From NCBI RefSeq assembly GCF_042646125.1, contig NZ_JBHRSW010000017.1, positions 1-64,000 on the forward strand: a stretch of DNA of 64,000 nucleotides. The letters run 5' to 3'. Position 1 is the stretch's first letter. Each line of letters begins with the position of its first letter. The stretch comes from Glaciecola flavus (GTDB lineage Bacteria > Pseudomonadota > Gammaproteobacteria > Enterobacterales > Alteromonadaceae). Both the position numbers and the translations under genes were made by a program. The notes beneath the pieces were generated by a model that did no database searches, was not told the origin of the DNA, and saw only the letters and a list, made by a program, of their open reading frames with translations. Positions 51,948 through 59,920 of the stretch are shown here, piece by piece.

Positions 51948-54275
51948 ATGAATTACAAAAAAACGAAAAACAAATTTGTATTTGCGGCCATCAGTATTGC
52001 TATGCTCAGCGCTTGTAACGGGTCTAAAAATGAAGGCTCGACAGACAGCAGCAAAGCGAGTACCGAGAGCATTCTGTTTGATTTCGAAAATACACAAGAC
52101 TTTTCTGCTGTTCATATCGAAAATGGTGAAGCTAAGGCGATTGACGCAGGTGGTAACCAAAAGTACGCCATTACCTTAAATTCTAGCAAACACCACAAAG
52201 CAGCATTCAAATTTAAACCAGAGCAAGCTTGGGATTGGAGCAAAGAAGGCGACTTTGCCTTTGCTTTGGATATTGAAAACACACAAGATAAACCCGTATT
52301 TGTATACGTCACGGCAAAAGACAAAGGTGGACAAACCCATAACCGAAGTTTGTCTTTACCCGCTAATAGCACAAACACTTATTATTTAGAGTTGTCAGGT
52401 AAAGATCTTGATGTGGAAACGGGTCTGCGCGCCAATCCAAAAGCCTGGATCACAGAATACGCGCCCATTGTGTGGCGCTGGGGCGTAAAAAACATAGATT
52501 TAAAAAATATTGAAAGTATTGAGTTTAAACTTCTGGGAGTGGTAGAAGACAACACTTTCGTTATTGATAACGCCCGACTGATCAAACCAACAGCCATTGA
52601 CGAGAATTATTTGGTCGATATCGTCGACGAGTTTGGTCAAAATGCAAAAATGGACTTTGTTGGAAAAGTAAATAGCTTGGATGAACTCATTCAAGTCTCA
52701 AACAAAGAGCAAAGTGCATTACGGAAAACACCTCTAGATGGACGATCAAAATTCAACGGTTGGGCACAAGGTCCCAAACTCGAAGCCACAGGTTACTTCA
52801 GAACAGAAAAGCTTGATGGCAAATGGTGGTTAGTAGACCCCGAGGGCTACTTATTTTTCTCAAATGGTATAGCCAATGTTCGCATGGCGAATACATCCAC
52901 AATTACGGGTTATGACTTTGACAGCAAATTCATTAAGCAACGTGATCCCAACGACAAAACGCCTGAAGATTCGATTGGCTTAAACCCCGCTCCGGAAAAA
53001 GCCTGGCCAACCCGGCATGTGGCGTCTGAACTAAGAGCCAATATGTTTAAATGGCTGCCAAGCTATGAAGACGACTTGGGTATCCACTTTGGTTATCGCC
53101 GTGAAACCTTCATTGGAGCGTTAGAGAAAGGCGAAACATATAGCTTTTACCGCGCCAACTTAGCCCGTAAATATCAAACCAATGATCCGGACGTGTTTTT
53201 AGAAAAATGGCGAACAACAACCGTGGATAGGATGCTGAGTTGGGGCTTCACGTCATTTGGAAATTGGATTGACCCATCCTATTACCAACTTAACCGTTTT
53301 CCGTATTTTGCTAATGGCTGGATCATTGGCGATTTTAAAACCCTAAGCAGCGGAAACGACTTGTGGAGTGCACTGCCCGATGTGTTTGACCCAGTGTTTA
53401 AAGAACGGGCATTAGTCACTGCTGAGCAAATAGGCAAAGAAGTACAAAACAACCCATGGTGCGTAGGCGTATTTGTTGACAATGAGAAAAGCTGGGGCAT
53501 TGAAGACCCAAGTGCAACAACAGTAAATGTTACAGCGACTTATGGGATACCAATCAATACTTTAAGTCTGGATGCTAGCAAAAGCCCGACTAAAGCAGTA
53601 TATATGACTGCGCTTACAGGTAAGTATGAAACCATCGAAAAACTCAATGATGCATGGGCGACGCACTTTGATTCATGGGAAACGCTAGCCGGCGGAGTGG
53701 CACTGGAAACATTCAATGATGTACTAATCGAAGATTTAGCAAACCTTCTCTACATATACGCTGAACAATATTTCAGAATTGTTAAAGAAGCTGTAAAAAC
53801 TTACCTGCCCAATCATATGTACATGGGTGCGCGCTTTGCAGACTGGGGGATGACCAAAGAAGTTAGGGCAGCGGCAGCAAAACATGTCGACGTCATGAGC
53901 TATAACTACTACAAGGAAGGGATCAGTGATAACTTTTGGCATTTCTTAAAGGATATTGATATGCCGAGTATTATTGGTGAATTCCACAGCGGAGCCTATG
54001 ACTCTGGTTTGGTTAATCCAGGGCTGATACATTTGCCTACACAGGCTGATCGAGGCGAACGTTACAAACAATATGTCTACGGCGTAATCGACAATTCTTA
54101 CTTGGTTGGCGCACATTGGTTCCAGTACATTGATGGACCACTCACAGGCCGCGCTTACGATGGAGAAAACTACAATGTTGGCTTTGTCAATGTTGCAGAT
54201 ATCCCCTACCAGCCATTGGTTGATGCTGCCAAAGAAGTTAATAACGCCATATACACAAGGCGCTCTGGCAAGTAA
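51948..54275 (+). CDS. GH50-family beta-agarase-like lipoprotein
   Basis: 775 aa from the ATG at 51948, which opens the lipoprotein signal peptide (lipobox LSAC); an upstream in-frame ATG would add 12 residues. After an N-terminal carbohydrate-binding-like beta-sandwich (ILFDFENTQDFSAV ... IDNARLI) comes the barrel: LDGKWWLVDPEGYLFFSNGIANVRMA. By comparison with GH50 agarases the acid/base is E513 (FVDNEKSWG) and the nucleophile E678 (IIGEFHSGAYD). Predicted to cleave agarose-type galactan at the outer membrane. No other polysaccharide-use genes are adjacent, so it is not in an obvious locus here. Confidence 0.85.
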   Translation: MNYKKTKNKFVFAAISIAMLSACNGSKNEGSTDSSKASTESILFDFENTQDFSAVHIENGEAKAIDAGGNQKYAITLNSSKHHKAAFKFKPEQAWDWSKEGDFAFALDIENTQDKPVFVYVTAKDKGGQTHNRSLSLPANSTNTYYLELSGKDLDVETGLRANPKAWITEYAPIVWRWGVKNIDLKNIESIEFKLLGVVEDNTFVIDNARLIKPTAIDENYLVDIVDEFGQNAKMDFVGKVNSLDELIQVSNKEQSALRKTPLDGRSKFNGWAQGPKLEATGYFRTEKLDGKWWLVDPEGYLFFSNGIANVRMANTSTITGYDFDSKFIKQRDPNDKTPEDSIGLNPAPEKAWPTRHVASELRANMFKWLPSYEDDLGIHFGYRRETFIGALEKGETYSFYRANLARKYQTNDPDVFLEKWRTTTVDRMLSWGFTSFGNWIDPSYYQLNRFPYFANGWIIGDFKTLSSGNDLWSALPDVFDPVFKERALVTAEQIGKEVQNNPWCVGVFVDNEKSWGIEDPSATTVNVTATYGIPINTLSLDASKSPTKAVYMTALTGKYETIEKLNDAWATHFDSWETLAGGVALETFNDVLIEDLANLLYIYAEQYFRIVKEAVKTYLPNHMYMGARFADWGMTKEVRAAAAKHVDVMSYNYYKEGISDNFWHFLKDIDMPSIIGEFHSGAYDSGLVNPGLIHLPTQADRGERYKQYVYGVIDNSYLVGAHWFQYIDGPLTGRAYDGENYNVGFVNVADIPYQPLVDAAKEVNNAIYTRRSGK

Positions 54276-54378
54276 ATTGGCGCAAAAACGCTAAGACCGA
54301 GATGATTGTACTCGACAATGATTCAAGCATGTACAAGGATGTGCATGCCGTCATCTTGATTCTTATAAATAACCTGAA

Positions 54379-54442
54379 CTCGGGATAACAAGGTGACGAA
54401 TCAACATAGTACTTAACCCAAGCTGTAGTTACTTATCCCGAG
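54379..54442. terminator. Inverted repeat between convergent agarase and Lrp genes
   Basis: CTCGGGATAA (54379-54388) and TTATCCCGAG (54433-54442) are perfectly complementary across a 44-bp spacer. It may act as a two-way terminator or be a remnant palindrome; no T-run. Confidence 0.4.
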
Positions 54443-54452
54443 CTCTGGTTAC

Positions 54453-54869
54453 TTATACCCATTCGCTCATGACTACATGCGTTTTAATTTTTACAATATC
54501 TTCTGACATGTCTAAAGCTTCTCTAATTTCGTGAATACGGCGCATAGAACTGGCGTGTACAAAAACAAGTAAGTCCATATCTCCCGTTATTCCATGGCAT
54601 TTGATGACTTCTGGAAACTTTTTGATAAACGGGATCAACTCAGCGCAACGGGCGCATTGATGTTGGATCTCAAAATAAACACTCACCCCGTCTTTTTGAG
54701 ACTCAGTAAGCAACACTTGGTAACCTTTTATTACTTGGTTTTGCTCTAATTTTTTGATGCGCTCAGATACTGAAGAGCGAGAAAGATTAACTTCTTCAGC
54801 AATGGAAGAAATGCTCGCTCTTGCATTAATTTTTAGCGCTTCTAAGATGGCTTGGTCAAATTTATCCAT
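54453..54869 (-). CDS. Lrp/AsnC-family transcriptional regulator
   Basis: 138 aa. N-terminal winged helix (FDQAILEALKINARASISSIAEEVNLSRSSVSERIKKLEQNQVIKGY) and C-terminal RAM ligand-binding domain (CHGITGDMDLLVFVHASSMRRIHEI). It also has CARCAELIP in the linker. It is divergent from the adjacent exporter gene, so probably controls it in response to an amino acid. Confidence 0.9.
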   Translation of the reverse strand: MDKFDQAILEALKINARASISSIAEEVNLSRSSVSERIKKLEQNQVIKGYQVLLTESQKDGVSVYFEIQHQCARCAELIPFIKKFPEVIKCHGITGDMDLLVFVHASSMRRIHEIREALDMSEDIVKIKTHVVMSEWV

Positions 54870-55033
54870 TGTTCTCTGATTACACCCCGACGATTTGCCG
54901 TAAAAATAGCATTAATCCGTTAAAATGGCGGAAATACCCTTTTATTGTCAAGGTGTTTCGTCAGTTTGCATCGCGCGTTCACATTATAATCTCTGCTCTC
55001 ATGAGTAAACTATCGCAAAAAGGTAAACTGAGT

Positions 55034-56287
55034 ATGCAACAAAAAGGCAAGTTGGGGCGTTGGCAAGGTGCGGGATTACTGGCGACAACACTATTGGGCA
55101 CGAGCGTCTTTATACTGCCGCAGATCACGGTCGAAATAGCGGGGAAAAACGCCATCTGGGCTTGGACAATACTGACGATTTCCATGCTACCTATCGCACT
55201 AGTTTTTGCCAAATTATGCGCTGAACATCCACATGCTGGCGGACCAGCCAATTTTGTTGCTCAGGCTTTTGGTCAACCATTTGGCTGCGCAATAGGCATG
55301 AGTTTTTTGCTCGTGGTACCCATCGGCGCACCTGCAGCATTGATCATGACGTATCAATTTGTCGACAGTATATTTGCCTTTCATTCGTCAATCGGGCTAT
55401 TTATTCAATATGGGTTTTTGGCCTTGATTTATGCGCTAAATCGCAAAGGGATCAGCTTTTCCGCCAACATCCAACTTTTGTTGACGACATTAATATGCAT
55501 TGTCATAGTTGGATTGTGCATGAGCTACTTTCTTAGCTCCCCTGCTGACCTTGTCGCTCCTAGGCTCAATGAAACCTCAGCAATAAGTATCATGCCAGCG
55601 GCCGCGCTCGCTTTTTGGAGCTTTTTAGGAATCGAAGCCATGGCGCATTTATCAACCGAGTTCAAAAAACCAAAAGAAGATATGACGCCAGCTATCATAA
55701 TAGGCACACTTACTGTGGGTATCATCTATATATGCTGCACTTTTTTACTTATTCACCTAAACACTACAAGCTCATTGGCTATCATTGACGTATTTAATAC
55801 GTTGTTTGGAAACTATGGTGAGATTGTCATCGGCTTTCTTGGTATTGCTGGCGGCTTGGCGACGATAAATGTATACATGGCAAGTTGTTGTAAGCTTATG
55901 CAAAGCTTTGCTCAACAAGGTGTGTTGCCTAAATTGTACGATAGAGAAAACGCTCACGGAGTGGCTAGTACAGCTCTTCGGCACCTCGCTCTGTTGATGT
56001 TTTTTGTGCTCACAGTGTCTCATGGTTTGTCACTGGATCTCGAAACATTAGTCGGTTTATGCAACGGCGTATTCATTGCTATTTATGCAACATCCATGCT
56101 TTCTGCTCTAGAACTTCTGTCTAGGGTTTACCGCGGATTTATATTTGTCGGTATAACTGTGTGCCTAGTACTAGCAGCAAGTTTAGCTTGGAAAATGATT
56201 TACGCAGCTCTGTTGATTTGTCTGCTAGTGCCACTAATGAAATATTGGCGTCAGAGTAAATTAACCCTCTGTCATCATAAAAAGTAG
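55034..56287 (+). CDS. YjeH-like amino-acid exporter (APC superfamily)
   Basis: 417 aa from 55034 (MQQKGKLGRWQGAGLL), giving the same length as E. coli YjeH (418); AAAGG lies 10 nt upstream, and longer readings overlap the Lrp gene promoter. About 11-12 helices; GRWQGAGLLATTLLGTSVFILP, PHAGGPANFVAQAFG and FWSFLGIEAMAHLSTEFKKPKEDM match YjeH, an exporter of methionine and branched-chain amino acids. The adjacent Lrp-type regulator fits an amino-acid-responsive exporter. Confidence 0.83.
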   Translation: MQQKGKLGRWQGAGLLATTLLGTSVFILPQITVEIAGKNAIWAWTILTISMLPIALVFAKLCAEHPHAGGPANFVAQAFGQPFGCAIGMSFLLVVPIGAPAALIMTYQFVDSIFAFHSSIGLFIQYGFLALIYALNRKGISFSANIQLLLTTLICIVIVGLCMSYFLSSPADLVAPRLNETSAISIMPAAALAFWSFLGIEAMAHLSTEFKKPKEDMTPAIIIGTLTVGIIYICCTFLLIHLNTTSSLAIIDVFNTLFGNYGEIVIGFLGIAGGLATINVYMASCCKLMQSFAQQGVLPKLYDRENAHGVASTALRHLALLMFFVLTVSHGLSLDLETLVGLCNGVFIAIYATSMLSALELLSRVYRGFIFVGITVCLVLAASLAWKMIYAALLICLLVPLMKYWRQSKLTLCHHKK

Positions 56288-56317
56288 AGTTATTCTCGTC
56301 AAACGTGACCATACTTA

Positions 56318-57007
56318 TTACGCCCATGAAATACCATTTGGTAAAGGAAAACTACTGTACTCAAGATGCAGTACTCGGCGCTGAGACGGTGATATAGCCT
56401 TGCTAGATGAATGCAGTATATTTGGGCGCATAACTAAAGCAGATCCTGACGGCGCTTCACAGGCTATTGTGTCATGACTATGCACATATGCTTGAATTTC
56501 TCCTGAGTTTAAGATGCCTAGCTGATGGCTATTTGGTACAACTTTTAAGCACCCATTTTTCAGACTTGTGTCATCGAGGTGAATGCGAAAAGTTACCATT
56601 TGGTCAAGCACATACACCGGAGGCTGAACATGGTGAGTTCCATCCTTAATGCTCCATGGCCCCCATCCATGCTTTTCGAGTTTATTGGAAACCGCTACAG
56701 TTTTGTCTTGATGCCATGTTACCAGCCAGTTATTTTCAGGTGTTTTATTGAATAAAATTGCTCGAACGAACTGGGCAGCACCCGAAAGATAAACCCCAGC
56801 CTTTGCAATCAATTTATCTGAAAAAGCAATATCGCGAACAGAAGCAAATTTTTTCTCTGCGTTGCGAATTCCACCTGTTCTATTTGGGAAGCGAGCGCCT
56901 TCTATTTCGTTCTTTATGGAATTGAGCTGTTCAAGAGATAAAAACCCCTCTATCAATTCATATCCATTCTCTAAGCGTGACACTATGCTTTCATCCTCAA
57001 ATAACAC
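56318..57007 (-). CDS. Phytanoyl-CoA dioxygenase (PhyH)-like Fe(II)/2-oxoglutarate oxygenase
   Basis: 229 aa double-stranded beta-helix protein. Iron ligands are visible as HQD (TWHQDKTVAV) and the distal His in MRPNILHSSSKAISP, followed by the 2-oxoglutarate-binding Arg (SQRRVLHLEYSS). NGCLKVVPNSHQLGI is typical of PhyH. Substrate unknown. Single gene, convergent with the exporter. Confidence 0.85.
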   Translation of the reverse strand: MLFEDESIVSRLENGYELIEGFLSLEQLNSIKNEIEGARFPNRTGGIRNAEKKFASVRDIAFSDKLIAKAGVYLSGAAQFVRAILFNKTPENNWLVTWHQDKTVAVSNKLEKHGWGPWSIKDGTHHVQPPVYVLDQMVTFRIHLDDTSLKNGCLKVVPNSHQLGILNSGEIQAYVHSHDTIACEAPSGSALVMRPNILHSSSKAISPSQRRVLHLEYSSFPLPNGISWA

Positions 57008-57118
57008 ACAATGGTTGATCTACAAGGATACAAGAGGACAACAGTAAAGTTCTTCATTTCATCCTTTGTTCCGCGAGAATGGCGAAACTATATACGTCAA
57101 TCGCCGCCACCTCCGCCT

Positions 57119-57343
57119 GTTGTGGTTGAATTAGCTGGACACTTCAAGAAAGGATAAACTCTTAACTTGAGGTGAACAATGACTAAACGACAATATAGAC
57201 GCTATCCTGATGAATTCAAACAAGAAGCGATTGCACTCGTGAATGAACAAGGTTACTCAGTAGTAGAAGCGGCAGCATCACTGGGTATTACTGATAAATT
57301 GCTTTACAACTGGGTTGCCAAGCACAAAAAAGCAAATAAATGA
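57119..57343 (+). mobile_element. IS3-family insertion-sequence remnant
   Basis: A left-end-like stretch with GTTGAATTAGCTGGACAC and the start of OrfA (57179-57343; MTKRQYRRYPDEFKQEAIAL...LLYNWVAKHKKANK, 54 aa) are present. OrfA proteins are normally about 90-100 aa, so this one stops early after the helix-turn-helix, and no OrfB integrase follows. An inactive fragment. Confidence 0.75.
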
Positions 57344-57345
57344 TC

Positions 57346-57600
57346 CTAAGCTTTCACGTCAACTGAAGGCTTAGCTTTGTCATACCGACGGTCTCTACCA
57401 GAACGCGTGTCGAGCAATACTTTTTGGTTTCGCTTGCGGCGGTCTCTTCCCTTGCGTTTTTCGTCAATTTTTGCATGAATAACACCTTCTTGTTTAGTGG
57501 CATCATTATCAGTTTCTGACTTGTCCAGCGAAACAGTGGGTTTCTTGGGTAATTGCGTTTTTTGCGGACGAATAGGTAAAAAATACGATGGGACTCTCAC
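57346..57600 (-). CDS. Small conserved basic protein
   Basis: 84 aa, highly charged and probably disordered. It has two RDRR repeats (KGRDRRKRNQK and LLDTRSGRDRR), a pattern seen in small uncharacterised proteins of Alteromonadales and Vibrio. No function is assigned. Its 3' end abuts the IS3 remnant. Confidence 0.5.
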   Translation of the reverse strand: MRVPSYFLPIRPQKTQLPKKPTVSLDKSETDNDATKQEGVIHAKIDEKRKGRDRRKRNQKVLLDTRSGRDRRYDKAKPSVDVKA

Positions 57601-57959
57601 TTCTTCTCCTGAGCGCTTGACTACTTCCTGAACACATCATACATAAATCAAAGCCACATGTCTTTATTCGGCTTGAGTGCTTGCGTCAAAGCCAAGAGTA
57701 TTTCGACAATAGCTTCGAATTTAATGAGAATCCAATAAACTTAAACTTAGGATAATAGACTCTGTCAAGCAGTGATCTAGAGCCCGACCTCTGCGTTGTT
57801 CAAGTTAATAAAGAACTTATATCAATGTCGCAATTACAACTTTATGCCCTTGTTCTGCCAACATCATAAAAAATTCAGCGAAACATCAGCTAGTTTTCAA
57901 TTGTTTTTACTTGTAATCATATAGCTTAAGCGTTTCTCCCAAATTATTTGGAATTCGAC
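57601..57959. other. Gene-free stretch
   Basis: A 359-bp AT-rich region between the small basic protein and a hydrolase remnant. I see no ORF with a ribosome-binding site, no strong inverted repeat and no RNA gene. Confidence 0.5.
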
Positions 57960-58244
57960 ATGACGATCAGAAAACTTTGTAAACTTATTGCTCTAATCAC
58001 AATTTTCTTCACAGCAACTAAGGCTAAAGTTCTACTAGCTGATGAAACCTAAAGAGAAACGCCAGAAGCCACTGAAGAAGCAAGAATAGCGCATTGGCAA
58101 ATGCCCAACACTGGGCGCAAATTTATCGATCTACCTGAGCTTGATCTTGTCATTGTGGTAACGGGTCATGAACACCCAAATTCTACTCAACAGTTAACTG
58201 CAGAGCGAATACTGCCGGCGTTTATTGGCGGTTATCATGAGTAA
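57960..58244 (+). pseudogene. Remnant of an exported serine hydrolase (beta-lactamase-like)
   Basis: One frame begins with a signal peptide (MTIRKLCKLIALITIFFTAT), hits a TAA at 58050, then continues in frame with sequence like the C-terminus of class-C beta-lactamase-related hydrolases (GRKFIDLPELDLVIVVTGHE...LTAERILPAFIGGY). The middle, including SxxK and YxN motifs, is missing. Probably an internal deletion. Confidence 0.5.
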
Positions 58245-58329
58245 GTGCATCCGACAAGCTCAATCAAACGCACCCTCAGTTATGACACAGGTTTGAAACA
58301 CCGGCAAATAGTATCTGCATACTACTATG

Positions 58330-59694
58330 TTAAATAGCCTCCAGCGCATCTGCCAACTTGACGATGGGGACTATTTCTATGCCTTGAATTTGTTGTTTGG
58401 GTACATTCGCCTTGGGCACTATTGCTTTCGTAAATCCATGTTTGGCCGCTTCTGTTATGCGTTCTGTTCCGTTCGGTACAGGGCGAATTTCTCCTGATAA
58501 ACCTACCTCACCAAATGCAATCACGCCATCAGGTAAAATGATATTCTTAAAGCTAGACAACATTGCCAACAATAGGGCTAAATCAGCACTGGTTTCGGTC
58601 ACCTTTACCCCACCTACCACATTCACAAATACATCTTGATCGTTCATTTGAATACCACCGTGGCGGTGCATTACCGCTAACAGCATGGCTAAGCGGTTGT
58701 GATCAAGCCCTACTGTTACGCGGCGCGGATTTGACATTTGACTGTAATCGACAAGGGCTTGTATCTCGACTAATAGCGGGCGTGTCCCTTCCCATACAGA
58801 CATCACGATACTACCTGCAGCTGCTTGTTGCTGCTTACTCAAAAAAATCGCTGAGGGGTTAGACACTTCCCTCATGCCGTGCTCGGTCATACCAAACACT
58901 CCCAACTCATTGATGGCACCAAACCGGTTTTTTGTTCCTCTTAAGGTTCGATACCGACCGTCACTCTCTCCTTCCAACATCATCGAGCAGTCAATGCAAT
59001 GCTCAAGCACTTTGGGACCTGCCAAACTCCCGTCTTTCGTTACATGCCCAACAATAAACATGGAGATATGGTGTTGCTTTGCAAATCGGGTAAGCGCAGC
59101 CGCGCATTCTCTTACTTGAGATACACCACCCGGTGCCGATTGAATATCTGCCATATTCATGACTTGAATAGAATCAATCACCATGGTTGTTGGCTTGTGT
59201 TCTAAGGCCAATTTACAGATGGTTTCGACGTTGGTTTCGGCTAACAGCTTAAGCTTGTCATCCGGTAACTGTAAACGTTTAGCCCTCATGGCAACCTGTT
59301 GCAAGGATTCTTCACCTGTTACGTACAGCACACTGCCTTTTTCAGCTAGATAACACATAACTTGCAACAATAGAGTAGATTTACCGGCGCCTGGTGAACC
59401 ACCAATTAACATGGCCGCTCCCGGCACTATGCCCCCTCCCAAGACCCGATCTAGCTCCTTAAAGCCTGATGTAAACCTTGGTAAGGCGGCTAAGTCAATG
59501 TCCTTGAGTATTTCTACTTTGGCGCGTGTATTTCCAGAAAAACCCGTATACCCGCTACTCCGAGCATCCTTTGCTGTTTGCACGACAAACTCTGTCAGTG
59601 TATTCCACTCTCCACAATCTTTGCATTGCCCTTGCCACTGAAAATGCTCAGAGCCACATTGGTTACAAACATATGCCGTTTTTTTCTTTGCCAT
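58330..59694 (-). CDS. radA: DNA repair protein RadA (Sms)
   Basis: 454 aa. RecA-like branch-migration helicase acting in recombination. Zinc finger CNQCGSEHFQWQGQCKDC, Walker A GGSPGAGKST, RadA-specific GTKNRFGAINELGVF, and a Lon-like C-terminal domain (VNVVGGVKVTETSADLALLLAMLSS). Divergent from the PilZ gene; in E. coli radA is next to serB, and serB lies nearby here too. Confidence 0.95.
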   Translation of the reverse strand: MAKKKTAYVCNQCGSEHFQWQGQCKDCGEWNTLTEFVVQTAKDARSSGYTGFSGNTRAKVEILKDIDLAALPRFTSGFKELDRVLGGGIVPGAAMLIGGSPGAGKSTLLLQVMCYLAEKGSVLYVTGEESLQQVAMRAKRLQLPDDKLKLLAETNVETICKLALEHKPTTMVIDSIQVMNMADIQSAPGGVSQVRECAAALTRFAKQHHISMFIVGHVTKDGSLAGPKVLEHCIDCSMMLEGESDGRYRTLRGTKNRFGAINELGVFGMTEHGMREVSNPSAIFLSKQQQAAAGSIVMSVWEGTRPLLVEIQALVDYSQMSNPRRVTVGLDHNRLAMLLAVMHRHGGIQMNDQDVFVNVVGGVKVTETSADLALLLAMLSSFKNIILPDGVIAFGEVGLSGEIRPVPNGTERITEAAKHGFTKAIVPKANVPKQQIQGIEIVPIVKLADALEAI

Positions 59695-59711
59695 TTATTC
59701 TCCATAGTTGA

Positions 59712-59852
59712 TTGGATAGCGAGCGATGAAGAGGGGAAGACTACTTAGCAATAAAGCCTCAAAGGCAAGGAAGCCTTTGTGGAGCGCCATGGATGGCACA
59801 TCGCGACTTTATTGCTAAGTAGTCTTCCCCCTCTTCAACGCTCGCTATCCAA
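59712..59852. repeat. 141-bp long-hairpin element between radA and the PilZ gene
   Basis: Left arm (59712-59756, beginning TTGGATAGCGAGCG) and right arm (59807-59852) are complementary over about 45 bp with one mismatch and one inserted base. The 50-bp centre contains a small AAAGGC/GCCTTT hairpin. No ORF. MITE-like or a strong structural element in a divergent promoter region. Confidence 0.7.
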
Positions 59853-59920
59853 CCAAAATACATTCATCAAAGTTTTTTTAATTTTTTCCGATAGTAAAGT
59901 AGATAACAAGGAAAACAACT

